64,000 bases of DNA, taken from NCBI RefSeq assembly GCF_002174125.1, contig NZ_NEXX01000001.1:620001-684000 (forward strand), written 5' to 3'. The notes beneath the pieces were generated by a model, which did not search any database, was not told the DNA's origin, and was given only the letters and a program-made list of their open reading frames with translations. Both the position numbers and the translations under genes were made by a program. The DNA comes from Acinetobacter populi. Its GTDB lineage: Bacteria; Pseudomonadota; Gammaproteobacteria; Pseudomonadales; Moraxellaceae. Position 1 is the first letter of the stretch, and each line of letters begins with the position of its first letter. Positions 26,695 through 35,360 of the stretch are shown in pieces.

Positions 26695-27105
26695 CTATGA
26701 ATTGATAAGAATACTTGCAATCACACCGGTAACCACAGAAACCAGTAAATAACGACCATCCACATCTACCCAGCGATAACCTTTCGGTGGTTGGCGTAAA
26801 TTATGGGCATGCCAGTTCTTGACATAATAACGATCATTTTTCAAATAACGATCCGGCAAACGCTCACCACGTTTATAATGTGGTGCTGAAACCTGCATCG
26901 GACGTCCCTGATTCTGACGGTTAAAGTCGACACGCTGTCTATCTCCAGCAAATTGTGGACCACCATGGAAATCCTTGCCATGTTGCATGCTAGGAGGTGG
27001 CTGACGTTTATCGTTAGGTCGATCATTAAAATCACGTGCAAAGGCCGATGTCGCCACAGTAAAAGACAACAGGACACTTGTACTGATCAATGCAATTTTT
27101 TTCAT
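26695..27105 (-). CDS. RcnB-family periplasmic protein
   Basis: 136 residues. A signal peptide (about 1-23, cleaved after AFA) is followed by a basic, Gln/Arg/Pro-rich low-complexity region and the RcnB/PF11776 domain at about 75-125: GERLPDRYLKNDRYYVKNWHAHNLRQPPKGYRWVDVDGRYLLV. E. coli RcnB is a periplasmic factor in nickel/cobalt homeostasis, but most relatives are uncharacterised. The last residues, VSVVTGVIASILIN, are hydrophobic, as is common in the family. Faces psiE convergently across a shared terminator. Confidence 0.83.
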   Translation of the reverse strand: MKKIALISTSVLLSFTVATSAFARDFNDRPNDKRQPPPSMQHGKDFHGGPQFAGDRQRVDFNRQNQGRPMQVSAPHYKRGERLPDRYLKNDRYYVKNWHAHNLRQPPKGYRWVDVDGRYLLVSVVTGVIASILINS

Positions 27106-27448
27106 CGGATAATCCTCTTTGTTTTCCTACTTGCACTGTAAGCCTTTATCAAGGGCAAATGATGAATAAAAAATGATAAGTTGCTAAGTGTTGTTAAAAC
27201 TATGAATAAAAAATGAAATAAATAAAATATAATTTTTTTCAATATCTTAGGTTAAACAAAAAAACTTAATCTATCATTTCTCACCTGCTTCGCATTGCAC
27301 ATCTCTACTTAACCTCAAATGCTATAAAGAAAAAAATCATGCGCTATTTCATAAAGCTGCCTTTCGATCTATGCCTAACATAACGATCAGTCCCCCTCGT
27401 ATTTCCATGCAAAACCCGTTACCATTTATGCAAATTTAATCAGGCAAT
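27106..27448. other. 343-bp gap with a 15-bp direct repeat
   Basis: Very AT-rich. ATGAATAAAAAATGA occurs at 27162-27176 and again at 27202-27216, a 40-bp period (about four helical turns), upstream of the RcnB-like gene. No reading frame, terminator or RNA structure is evident. It must contain the promoters of both flanking divergent genes. Confidence 0.5.
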
Positions 27449-27904
27449 ATGATCAATATGAGTGGAATTAACTTTACTCGTCTTACCGAATTCTTTCATA
27501 AAGTTCCAAGTATTGGAAAACAAGGTTTAATTGCCCATGGCAATGATGGCGATCATGCATGGTGGATAAAATTTAAAATTGATGTTGAGCATCCTTTGGC
27601 ATGGCAAACTGTTCAGGAATTGGGCCATGTGCTAAATTATCTCTCCACAGATGAACGCTTGCCGACGCAATTTTTCCCGGTTTCTCCTCCGCCTTATATG
27701 AATGGAGAAGCCAAAGATTTTCTAGCATGGGTGATTCAATGTAACCATGCCAATTTCTCACCGGATGTCATCTGTGACTGGCTGGAAGGTCGTTTACCTA
27801 ATCCGGTTGAGGATGAATCACAATGGAAGATCAAAACTGATTTAAGCGAACTTGACAATTTAAGTGCAAAAGATCTGGATCAAATCATTCCACCGACGCA
27901 TTAA
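27449..27904 (+). CDS. Conserved hypothetical protein, 151 residues
   Basis: Family not recognised. It has no signal peptide or membrane segment and has balanced codon use like its neighbours. Notable parts: GDHAWWIKFKIDVEHPLAWQTVQELGHVLNYLSTDERLPTQFFPVSPPPYMNGEAKDFLAWVIQ and WLEGRLPNPVEDESQW. Trp and Pro content suggests a compact cytoplasmic fold. A second ATG (27458, MSGINF) is an equally good start. Followed by a good terminator, so monocistronic. No function is proposed. Confidence 0.75.
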   Translation: MINMSGINFTRLTEFFHKVPSIGKQGLIAHGNDGDHAWWIKFKIDVEHPLAWQTVQELGHVLNYLSTDERLPTQFFPVSPPPYMNGEAKDFLAWVIQCNHANFSPDVICDWLEGRLPNPVEDESQWKIKTDLSELDNLSAKDLDQIIPPTH

Positions 27905-27909
27905 GCAAT

Positions 27910-27939
27910 ATGCCTTCATTAAAGAAGGCATTATTTTTT
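27910..27939. terminator. Terminator shared by the 151-aa gene and tcdA
   Basis: ATGCCTTC pairs with GAAGGCAT around ATTAAA, followed by TATTTTTT on the plus strand. Its right side overlaps the tcdA stop codon. Confidence 0.8.
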
Positions 27940-28713
27940 GATCGTCAGTTTCTTTAATACTTCTGCAACTGCGACCATAGCAAAACTTGAAGTCACGACA
28001 ACTGCCGAGCCATAACCACCACAACGTAACTTCGCACCGACATCAACTGTTTCACAAGTCGCGACATTGGAAAATGGATTATCCACTGAATAAACGCAGG
28101 TAATTCCGAATTTTTCTTTTGGTTTTTTACACATCCCTTTTGCCCTGAGCTGTGAACGCAATTTTGCCAGCATCGGATCCTGTTCGGTTCTGGATAAGTC
28201 GGCAACACGAATCTTTAATGGATCCAGCTTACCACCTGCACCACCCGAAACAATCAAAGGAATTTTATTAAAACGGCAATGTAGAATAAGCGCTAGTTTG
28301 GCTTTGACATCATCGATACAGTCTAAAATAACATCCGGACGATCCTGTAACAGCTCGGCAACATTGTCAGATGTTAAGAAATCATCAATTAAATTGACCT
28401 GAATATGAGGATTAATTTCCCTACAGCGCTGTGCCATCACTTCAATTTTGGCATGACCAAAAGTCGAGGTTAATGCCGGCAACTGACGATTTACATTAGA
28501 AGCAACAATCACATCCATATCAACCAGTGTCAGTTTTCCTACACCGGAACGTGCCAGTGCTTCAACCGCCCATGATCCCACGCCACCAATCCCAATCACC
28601 ATGACATGGCTATTTTCAAAGGACTGGAAATGATCTTCACCATAGATTTTTGCTGCACCGGTAAAACGGCGGTCATAATCATCTTGGCTGGCTTGAGGTT
28701 GGGAATCAGTCAT
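27931..28713 (-). CDS. tcdA: tRNA threonylcarbamoyladenosine dehydratase
   Basis: 260 residues. An E1-like (ThiF fold) enzyme that uses ATP to cyclise t6A to ct6A at position 37 of ANN-decoding tRNAs. Rossmann motif VIGIGGVGSWAVEALARSGVGKLTLVDMDVI, then NVNRQLPAL, DCIDDVKAKLALILHC and VSGGAGGKLDP are the TcdA/CsdL pattern; the C-terminus has a hydrophobic helix (SAVVVTSSFAMVAVAEVLKKL) typical of the membrane-associated subfamily. CxxC-type pairs of ubiquitin E1s are absent, as expected. Confidence 0.93.
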   Translation of the reverse strand: MTDSQPQASQDDYDRRFTGAAKIYGEDHFQSFENSHVMVIGIGGVGSWAVEALARSGVGKLTLVDMDVIVASNVNRQLPALTSTFGHAKIEVMAQRCREINPHIQVNLIDDFLTSDNVAELLQDRPDVILDCIDDVKAKLALILHCRFNKIPLIVSGGAGGKLDPLKIRVADLSRTEQDPMLAKLRSQLRAKGMCKKPKEKFGITCVYSVDNPFSNVATCETVDVGAKLRCGGYGSAVVVTSSFAMVAVAEVLKKLTIKK

Positions 28714-28783
28714 TCTAGCGTTTACAATAAAAGGATAAACGAATTATAAATCATAAGTCAGGTCAAACTAAAATCCTAACAGG

Positions 28784-29233
28784 TTATTTCTGCATAAAAC
28801 CTATATTTTGAATCTGTAGATGGTGCATCAACTCTCGTACAAAAACAAAATAGGTAACAATGTTGATTTTATCCTGAGTGATGAGATGATTGTAATGTGG
28901 CAAATGGTCAATAAAATCATTAAAGGCATGTTCTAGTTCAGTTATGCTGATATTTTGTTTTGCATTAAAGAAAATATTACTGACCTGTCGCCCTAAAATA
29001 TCATTTGTGGTGACATTTTCCTTAATCAACCTTAATTGCTTATTCGATTCTATAATATCTTCAATCTGCAAAATCAGACGTTCTATACCTGCTTCATCAA
29101 TATCATCGGTAAAAATACTTTTTGCCTGAATATCTTTATATCCACAAGGCATTTCCAGAACAGTACCTTGCTTGTTGCTCAACAAAAGAACGTGGGGTTG
29201 TAAAGAAAATTCAAAAATAGGCGGTGTAATCAT
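28784..29233 (-). CDS. Hypothetical protein co-translated with a PaiB-like gene
   Basis: 149 residues, not recognised. Cytoplasmic, no signal or membrane segment; mixed alpha/beta with an acidic helix (DDIDEAGIERLILQIEDIIESNKQL) and a C-terminal aromatic/hydrophobic helix (INIVTYFVFVRELMHHLQIQ). Its ATG overlaps the stop of the PaiB-like gene as ATGA, so the two are translationally coupled and probably work together. AT-rich relative to neighbours. No function is proposed. Confidence 0.75.
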   Translation of the reverse strand: MITPPIFEFSLQPHVLLLSNKQGTVLEMPCGYKDIQAKSIFTDDIDEAGIERLILQIEDIIESNKQLRLIKENVTTNDILGRQVSNIFFNAKQNISITELEHAFNDFIDHLPHYNHLITQDKINIVTYFVFVRELMHHLQIQNIGFMQK

Positions 29234-29874
29234 TTTATAGATTCATCCAAATTTTCTTTATCCCACTGTGACATACTTTCTGCCAAGGCAGTATGTCCAT
29301 GTGCGTTTAATTCTTTGATGACATTTACAAAATCCTTTTTATCCCGATTTTGACTCAACTTGGATTTTGCCAGAACTCGCGTAATCTTGATTTCAAAAGC
29401 AATCAGATGTTCCATCATTTCATAAAGATAATCTTTGGGCGCATCCGACATTTTCCATGCAGCATCGCCATTGGTTTTTAACTCCTGAACTTTGGTTAAT
29501 TGCCCGAGAGCTGCCAATTTAGATTTATTATCATGGTGAAAGATGATATTGCCATATACATGGACGACCTGATAATTCCATGTCGGTACTTTTTTATGAT
29601 CTTCAAATTTACTTGGATAATAATTTGCTGAAATATATGCATCATCGCCTTTAAAAATACACAATACGTCCTGACCATCGGCAAGTAAATCCACCATGTC
29701 GTTTTCCAACGCCATGTGTCCAAGCAGGATTCCATTGTCTTTGGCAATTAAAGGAATGTGTACAGCAATCAATCCTTGCTCAGTATTTGCAACAATACAT
29801 GCCAAAGGAAAAGTCTGTATGATTCTATTGATTTCTTCCGTTCTTATTTCTTTAAATTCTTTTGGAATATACAT
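29230..29874 (-). CDS. PaiB-family FMN-binding protein
   Basis: 214 residues. N-terminus MYIPKEFKE is the PaiB hallmark. The split-barrel flavin domain follows: PLACIVANTEQGLIAVHIPLI, LLGHMALENDMVDLL, DDAYISANYYPSKFEDHKKVPTWNYQVVHVYG. In Bacillus, PaiB is annotated as a negative regulator of sporulation and protease genes; most relatives are untested and may be flavin/heme-binding oxidoreductases. AGGA precedes the ATG. First gene of a two-gene unit with the 149-residue protein. Confidence 0.85.
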   Translation of the reverse strand: MYIPKEFKEIRTEEINRIIQTFPLACIVANTEQGLIAVHIPLIAKDNGILLGHMALENDMVDLLADGQDVLCIFKGDDAYISANYYPSKFEDHKKVPTWNYQVVHVYGNIIFHHDNKSKLAALGQLTKVQELKTNGDAAWKMSDAPKDYLYEMMEHLIAFEIKITRVLAKSKLSQNRDKKDFVNVIKELNAHGHTALAESMSQWDKENLDESIK

Positions 29875-29963
29875 TTTTATCCTGATCCATGCTATTGATA
29901 AGACTATTATTTATGCAAAATAAAATATTAAAATTATTTGACCTTAGTTAGGTGTATCACCTC

Positions 29964-30362
29964 CTAATATGAATAATGTTTTACACATATTTTTATATTT
30001 TTTAAAGCAAAATTCAGACAACCATGATAAGCACATGGATCCGGTGAAAATCCATCATGAGCTAAAATAACTAAGAATTGTTTTGCTGCATTAATTTCAT
30101 TTTCAGTAAGTGCATAAATAGTTTTTATTCCAAATACAGGATAAGTTTCTTCAGTTGGGGAGCACTCAAGATACCAATTTTGCTTACATTCTTGACAAAT
30201 ATAATAGTGATTTGAATAAGATAATTTAGGTTTAACATCATCAATTGGGCTATCTAGTAACAAATATTTAGGAAACTTTTCTTGAAAAACGTTATTACTA
30301 AAAAAATTTATGAAACTATCCATACATGCAAAACTATCTTCTACGTCCTGACATTGACACAT
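29964..30362 (-). CDS. Cysteine-rich hypothetical protein, AT-rich gene
   Basis: 132 residues, not recognised. Cys pattern: MCQCQ at the N-terminus, a CxxC (ICQECKQNWYLEC) at about 55-67, and later DPCAYHGC and KICVKH; His residues alternate with these, so one or two zinc sites are plausible. The gene is clearly more AT-rich than its neighbours, suggesting acquisition or relaxed constraint. TAGGA stands 8 nt before the ATG. Starts next to, and on the same strand as, tatD but 89 bp from the PaiB operon. Could be an orphan immunity-type protein; that is speculation. Confidence 0.65.
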   Translation of the reverse strand: MCQCQDVEDSFACMDSFINFFSNNVFQEKFPKYLLLDSPIDDVKPKLSYSNHYYICQECKQNWYLECSPTEETYPVFGIKTIYALTENEINAAKQFLVILAHDGFSPDPCAYHGCLNFALKNIKICVKHYSY

Positions 30363-30372
30363 AAATAATATC

Positions 30373-31191
30373 CTAATATTTTAAATCCAAGCACTGCACA
30401 CTATTCTGCCATAATTTTTCTGCCAATATTTCCTTATCCACATTTAAGGCCGCACTTAAACCATCAAGGACATAAGGTAAATTCACCGGCGTATTACGTG
30501 TTCTAGTTTCAGTCGAAACTTGACAACATAAGGGCGTCATATCAGGGCAATCAGTTTCCAGCACTAGATCATCAATAGAAACACTTTTCACCACCTCATG
30601 TAAGCGTTTGGCATTAGGATTGGTGATCTGCCCTGTCACGCCAATTTTAAAACCCAATTTAATAAAAGCTTTGGCTTCTTCTACCCCACCACTAAAGGCA
30701 TGAGCAATGCCGCCATTTTTAAATTTATGCTGTTTTAAAATCTGTAAAGTTTCACCATGCGACTTACGGATATGTAACAGCACTGGTTTATCAAACTGCT
30801 GGGCAAAAAACAGTTGTTCTGAAAAATAATCCGCCTGCAAGGCACGAATTTCCGGCGTTTTATGTTCCTTAATAAAACTATCCAGACCGATTTCACCAAT
30901 GGCAATACATGGATGCTGTTTTAAAAATTGTTCCAAATCCAGTAAATGTTGCGTGGTATGTCGTTCAATATAAAAAGGATGCAAACCCGGTGCAAGATAA
31001 CTTTGCGGCACATCCTCTAAAGATTTTAAAAATTGATCCGTTGCCAGCAAATCTGCAAAACGCGATTGTAAAAAGCCTATCAGAATCAAAGCTCTTACAC
31101 CCACTTGATACGCTTGCTCTGCCAATTGCTGTCGATCGTGATCGAAATCTTCAACATCAAAATGCGTATGCGTATCAAACAGGCTGATCAT
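30373..31191 (-). CDS. TatD-family metal-dependent hydrolase
   Basis: 272 residues from MISLFDTHTHFD (a GTG one codon earlier is less likely). TIM-barrel with metal ligands in FDTHTHFD, GEIGLD (Glu), VLLHIRKSHGE (His), AHAFSGGVEEA (His) and LVLETDCPD (Asp). TatD proteins are Mg-dependent 3'-5' exonucleases/deoxyribonucleases; the subfamily here (YjjV/YcfH/TatD) is not resolved. The name TatD is historical and not linked to the tatABC operon at 37.6 kb. It starts 5 bp after the end of the DUF3298-type lipoprotein gene. Confidence 0.9.
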   Translation of the reverse strand: MISLFDTHTHFDVEDFDHDRQQLAEQAYQVGVRALILIGFLQSRFADLLATDQFLKSLEDVPQSYLAPGLHPFYIERHTTQHLLDLEQFLKQHPCIAIGEIGLDSFIKEHKTPEIRALQADYFSEQLFFAQQFDKPVLLHIRKSHGETLQILKQHKFKNGGIAHAFSGGVEEAKAFIKLGFKIGVTGQITNPNAKRLHEVVKSVSIDDLVLETDCPDMTPLCCQVSTETRTRNTPVNLPYVLDGLSAALNVDKEILAEKLWQNSVQCLDLKY

Positions 31192-31195
31192 CACA

Positions 31196-32272
31196 TTATT
31201 TTTCCGTTGTTTTGGTGTTGATCTGTGCAGTAGATGTCTGCGCTATTTTATCTTTACCAGCTTCTACCGCAGCATCGGCCACTACAGGCAAATATTGGGG
31301 TTTGAGAATACCCTGTAATTTATCGTAAGGGATCACCAGACGAGGCAAGCCAACCGCATAAGGTCCAATATCATATTCACCATATTGTAAAATTAATCCA
31401 TTGGAACTTAGGTAAAAGTTTTCCGACAAGGTAAATTTCCACAATTGTTGATAAGTTTTTAAATCCATGTCAGGCTGGGTTTCTTTAATCCATTGTTCAA
31501 ATGCTGCATAGGCCAGATCATTAAAGGCTTTACGCTGACCATTTTGGATAATTTGATCCAGACTTAACAATGAATTACTGTCCAGTTCAAAATTCAGATA
31601 TTGCTGTGCAGAGCTACCATGTGCACCACCGATATAATTACTGGCATTCATTACAACTGTGGTAATCGGGCCTTTAGGATTTAGCACTTGCGGTTTGACA
31701 TAAAGACTTAATTGTGCCGAAGAACCCAGTGATTTGACCTCATCTGCTAGTTTAATAAATTTATTAACATAGCCCTGTAATTCACTATAATCTTGCTGTG
31801 GATTGGCTAGCTCGACATCGCTTTGCAAATTGCTGTGTGCATTTTTTTGCTCACTCATTTCAACAATGGGAGATGCCGTTTCTTTCGCCTTTGCAGTATT
31901 GTTTGCATTGCTATTGGTATTTTTATCTGCATTGCCATTACTGTCGATATCAAATCCTTGTACCAGATCTTTGACATAATTTAACAGATATTGATCCACC
32001 GCCTGATCAATTTTTGGATAATTACTTTTTAAATGTTGAAGCGAAATTTTTGGACATAGTTGACCATTGCACTCCGGTAGGGTCACCGGAACATTTTCAA
32101 CCTTGGCTTGTAAGATAGGCGTTATTTCATTTTGTTCAGTTTCTAATGCAGTATTTTGTTCAATTTTTGCTTCTGGTTTTTTTTCGCAGCCAGCCAGAGT
32201 AAATACGATTGTGGCACCAAGCATGAGTAAGCCGATCTGATGTTTTACCGAGTTACTATGTATTGTTTTCAT
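31196..32272 (-). CDS. DUF3298/RsiV-type lipoprotein
   Basis: 358 residues. Lipobox LAGC (Cys29). A low-complexity, Asn/Lys/Glu-rich middle (about 100-160: NGNADKNTNSNANNTAKAKE) separates an N-terminal portion (CNGQLCPKISLQHLKSNYPKIDQAVDQYL, DUF4163-like) from a C-terminal DUF3298 domain containing MNASNYIGGAHGSSAQQYLNFEL and YGEYDIGPYAVGLPRLVIPYDKL. RsiV relatives bind lysozyme in Bacillus; Gram-negative members are uncharacterised envelope proteins. It is followed by a second, shorter gene of similar design upstream on the same strand. Confidence 0.8.
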   Translation of the reverse strand: MKTIHSNSVKHQIGLLMLGATIVFTLAGCEKKPEAKIEQNTALETEQNEITPILQAKVENVPVTLPECNGQLCPKISLQHLKSNYPKIDQAVDQYLLNYVKDLVQGFDIDSNGNADKNTNSNANNTAKAKETASPIVEMSEQKNAHSNLQSDVELANPQQDYSELQGYVNKFIKLADEVKSLGSSAQLSLYVKPQVLNPKGPITTVVMNASNYIGGAHGSSAQQYLNFELDSNSLLSLDQIIQNGQRKAFNDLAYAAFEQWIKETQPDMDLKTYQQLWKFTLSENFYLSSNGLILQYGEYDIGPYAVGLPRLVIPYDKLQGILKPQYLPVVADAAVEAGKDKIAQTSTAQINTKTTEK

Positions 32273-32389
32273 ATAGATTTAACCTAAAAACTTTATAGCA
32301 TGAATGCATGTGCATAGATTATCACTGATTCATTCTTTGCTTCGTTAAAGATTGTTTTTATTCGAATTGATAAGAAATATCTTGTATCA

Positions 32390-33211
32390 TCAAAGTAAAT
32401 GAAATTGCTGTAAATAATCTGCCGACACCCATTCTTTGGTCTGTTCCGGTGTCAAATAAATCACCAAATTTTTTGTGGTCTTTGTGCTTAAATCTGTCCC
32501 CCGATAATAAATTGCAATGCCCTGATCATCAAAAAACCAGTCCTGATTGGCCCAGTACAATTTTTCTGGTAACTGTTGCTGTTGTTGTACCGACCATTGC
32601 TGCTGCCAATCCTGATAATGCTGTTGAATAACATTTGTCAGAGCAGCACGATATTTAGGAGCAATGATGTCATATAGACGAATCATCTGCTGTTTTTTGC
32701 GATCTACGACAAAGAAATAATCCTGAGCCGGAACTTTCTCCTCACCAACATCATATTCCGCATTGATCTGTAATAAAGCAATTTCACCCTGCTGCGTTGC
32801 AACCCGAGGTTTGATATACAGGCTCCATGCTTTTTTAGATTGATTTTCAGCTTGTGCCCGCCATTCATCCGACAGGGTTACAAATTGATTGACTGCTGCC
32901 TGCAAGCTCATTTTCTGTTTTAAGGCCAGTTTTTGCCGGATTAAATCGGCAATTTGCTGATCGGTAAACTGATTAAACCATTGATCCTGACTGTTAAAAT
33001 CAAAGATCTCCACCTCTATACAATATTTTTTTTCACAAAAAGGCAAAGCATAATCAGCAATTTGGGGACTGGCAATCAAGATCGGATAACCCTGCTGTGC
33101 CTGTTGCTGCCGCAATTTTTGCTGATCCGAATCTTTTTCATCCGGTGTTTTTGAACAAGCCACACAACTCAACAATACGATGCATAGTACTGCTAATTTT
33201 GTCTTGCCCAT
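32390..33211 (-). CDS. Second DUF3298-like lipoprotein (diverged paralogue)
   Basis: 273 residues. Lipobox VAC with Cys19. Mature part: LPFCEKKYCIEVEIFDFNSQDQWFNQFTDQQIADLIRQKL, then KKAWSLYIKPRVATQQGEIALLQINAEYDVGEEKVPAQDYFFVVDRKKQQMIRLYDII and a C-terminal IAIYYRGTDLSTKTTKNLVIYLTPEQTKEW. The order of elements parallels the gene downstream (31196), including SLYIKP/SLYVKP, so the two are likely an old tandem duplication. Lacks the Asn/Lys-rich linker and the GGAHGS motif. Function unknown. Confidence 0.75.
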   Translation of the reverse strand: MGKTKLAVLCIVLLSCVACSKTPDEKDSDQQKLRQQQAQQGYPILIASPQIADYALPFCEKKYCIEVEIFDFNSQDQWFNQFTDQQIADLIRQKLALKQKMSLQAAVNQFVTLSDEWRAQAENQSKKAWSLYIKPRVATQQGEIALLQINAEYDVGEEKVPAQDYFFVVDRKKQQMIRLYDIIAPKYRAALTNVIQQHYQDWQQQWSVQQQQQLPEKLYWANQDWFFDDQGIAIYYRGTDLSTKTTKNLVIYLTPEQTKEWVSADYLQQFHLL

Positions 33212-33285
33212 CCTGTCTACCCCTTATCTATTAAAAAAACAAGCTGCTTCTATCTATGGATAAAAACAGCCCTAATTAAAATATC

Positions 33286-33337
33286 TTAATATTTTAGCTT
33301 AATGTTTCGCCTAATATTTTGACCCAATATTTTGCCT
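33286..33337. repeat. Four tandem copies of a 13-bp repeat at the prfC stop
   Basis: TTAATATTTTAGC, TTAATGTTTCGCC, TAATATTTTGACC and CAATATTTTGCCT follow one another without gaps (33286-33298, 33299-33311, 33312-33324, 33325-33337). The last copy touches the prfC stop codon. Degenerate but exactly in register. Confidence 0.75.
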
Positions 33338-34929
33338 TAGTGCTCTCGTGTCGCACTAAACGTGATTTCCGGCCAGCGTTCCTGCATCAACTGTAGATTG
33401 ACACGACTTGGCGCAAGATAGGTCAGATGTCCACCACCATCGAGAGACAATTGGTCGTGTGCTTTTTTCTTAAAGTCATTAAGTTTTTTCTCGTCATCAC
33501 AATGAATCCAGCGCACAGTATTAATGCTCACCGGTTCATAAACACAATCTACCTTGTACTCTTCTTTCAGACGATAAGCCACCACATCAAACTGCAACAC
33601 ACCAACGGCACCGACAATCAGATCATTACTGTTTTGCGGCATAAAGACCTGCGTTGCCCCTTCTTCAGAAAGCTCTTTTAAGCCCTTTTGCAATTGTTTT
33701 GATTTCAAAGGATCACGTAAACGCACACGACGGAACATTTCCGGCGCAAAGTGTGGAATCCCGGTAAAATGCAGATTCTCACCACTGGTAAAGGTATCAC
33801 CAATCTGAATCGTGCCATGATTATGCAAACCAATAATATCACCCGGCCATGCTTCTTCCAGATGCTCACGCTCACCGGCTAAGAATGTCAACGCATCGGA
33901 AATGCGTACTTCCTTACCAATACGAACATGGTTCATTTTTAGACCTTTTTCGTATTTCCCCGAACATACCCGCATAAAGGCAATACGGTCACGATGTTTC
34001 GGATCCATATTGGCCTGAATCTTAAATACAAATCCGGTAAAGGTTTCTTCGGTTGCCTCGACCATACGTTCTTGTGTCGGATGCGCTTTAGGTTCTGGTG
34101 CCCATTGCAAAAATGCATCCAGCACATGATCTACCGCAAAGTTACCCAGTGCAGTACCAAATAAAACCGGGGTTTGTTTGCCTTGTAAAAACAACTCACG
34201 ATCCAATGGCTCGTTCGCCATTTGTACCAGTTCCAGCGACTCTTCAAAGGCAGCAAAAGCAAGATCACCAACTTTTTCACGAATATCCGGATAATCATAT
34301 CCATCGCGTATTTCAATGTCGGTAATGGTCGAACCAAAACCCGCCTTATAAATATAAAGTTTATTCTCCAGTATGTTATACACACCGGCAAAATCACGAC
34401 CCATACCCAATGGCCAGGTAATCGGAACACAACGGATTTTTAGTACATTTTCGATTTCATCGAGCAGTTCTAATGGCTCACGGATTTCACGGTCCATTTT
34501 ATTGACAAAAGAAATGATCGGCGTATCACGCATACGACAGACTTCCATCAGTTTGATGGTCCGTTCTTCGACCCCTTTTGCACCATCAATCACCATCAAG
34601 GCAGAATCCACCGCAGTCAAAGTACGATAGGTATCTTCCGAGAAATCTTCATGTCCCGGTGTATCCAGTAAGTTAATGGTATGGTCTTTATACGGGAACT
34701 GCATTACCGATGTGGTAATCGAGATCCCACGTTCTTTTTCCATTTCCATCCAGTCTGATGTGGCCGCACGATCTGATTTTCGGCTTTTGACCATACCAGC
34801 AACCTGAATTGCTTTACCCCATAACAGCAGTTTTTCTGTCATGGTGGTTTTACCGGCATCGGGGTGGGAAATGATCGCAAATGTGCGACGCTGTGCAACT
34901 TGTGCTTTTAGCTCGTTAAGAGATGTCAT
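33337..34929 (-). CDS. prfC: Peptide chain release factor 3
   Basis: 530 residues, normal length. GTPase that recycles RF1/RF2 from the ribosome after peptide release. G-domain motifs: [16 protein letters not shown] (P-loop), [12 protein letters not shown] (switch I), [16 protein letters not shown] (G3), NKMDRE (G4). Domains II and III follow with [25 protein letters not shown]. Starts at ATG after a 431-bp gap and ends inside the 13-bp repeat array. Constitutive housekeeping gene; promoter not clearly visible. Confidence 0.97.
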   Translation of the reverse strand: MTSLNELKAQVAQRRTFAIISHPDAGKTTMTEKLLLWGKAIQVAGMVKSRKSDRAATSDWMEMEKERGISITTSVMQFPYKDHTINLLDTPGHEDFSEDTYRTLTAVDSALMVIDGAKGVEERTIKLMEVCRMRDTPIISFVNKMDREIREPLELLDEIENVLKIRCVPITWPLGMGRDFAGVYNILENKLYIYKAGFGSTITDIEIRDGYDYPDIREKVGDLAFAAFEESLELVQMANEPLDRELFLQGKQTPVLFGTALGNFAVDHVLDAFLQWAPEPKAHPTQERMVEATEETFTGFVFKIQANMDPKHRDRIAFMRVCSGKYEKGLKMNHVRIGKEVRISDALTFLAGEREHLEEAWPGDIIGLHNHGTIQIGDTFTSGENLHFTGIPHFAPEMFRRVRLRDPLKSKQLQKGLKELSEEGATQVFMPQNSNDLIVGAVGVLQFDVVAYRLKEEYKVDCVYEPVSINTVRWIHCDDEKKLNDFKKKAHDQLSLDGGGHLTYLAPSRVNLQLMQERWPEITFSATREH

Positions 34930-35360
34930 GAAGGTTACCTACTGCAAAACGCAGTGCTAATGCCTAATTGTGGCATATGTAATTTGAAAATTGGCGCAAT
35001 TCTAGCAGAATTGCAAAGTAGTGACTAATATTGTTATCGTTGTTATGACTTACACTGGAATCTCTCAAAAGAATGGTTAAAACACAATGTGACTAGATTA
35101 AAAGGCTTTCGCTTGGATATAAAGTATCTACACTAAATTATCCAGCCCTTTATCAATAGATCGCCCTAAAAGACATATAAATTCATCAAATAAAAATACC
35201 CATTTGTCGAACAACTTGCTAGATATAGAAAACATCTACAGTCAAAATCATCATAAATTCCCTGATAATTAAAGATATAAGCGATGCAAGTTTAAACATA
35301 AAAATGTCATATGAATGTCATATCAACATTTTATGCTAAACCTGCATCGAAGATCACAGC
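34930..35360. other. 431-bp gap upstream of prfC
   Basis: AT-rich. No gene-sized frame on either strand, no tRNA-like fold and no IS ends. The only clear structure is the Pho-box-like promoter at 35304-35337. A short plus-strand frame near 35032 (VTNIVIVVMTYTGISQ) is only 19 codons and is not called. The prfC promoter must lie at the left end. Confidence 0.5.
35304..35337 (+). promoter_or_regulatory. Orphan Pho-box-like promoter pointing into a minus-strand gene
   Basis: ATGTCAT-ATGA-ATGTCAT (35304-35321) matches the PhoB box at 12 of 14 positions, the best of three in the window. Ten nt later TATGCT (35332-35337) fits a -10. Transcription would begin near 35344 and run antisense through the 82-residue zinc-ribbon gene. 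No plus-strand gene follows until rdgB. Confidence 0.4.

Noticed and set aside
30373..31191. TatD as part of the Tat export system
   Set aside because: TatD proteins are nucleases; the name is historical and the gene is 6 kb from tatABC.
35032..35091. Short plus-strand peptide resembling a flavodoxin start (TNIVIVV)
   Set aside because: Only 19 codons, with no continuation in any frame and no ribosome-binding site; treated as chance.
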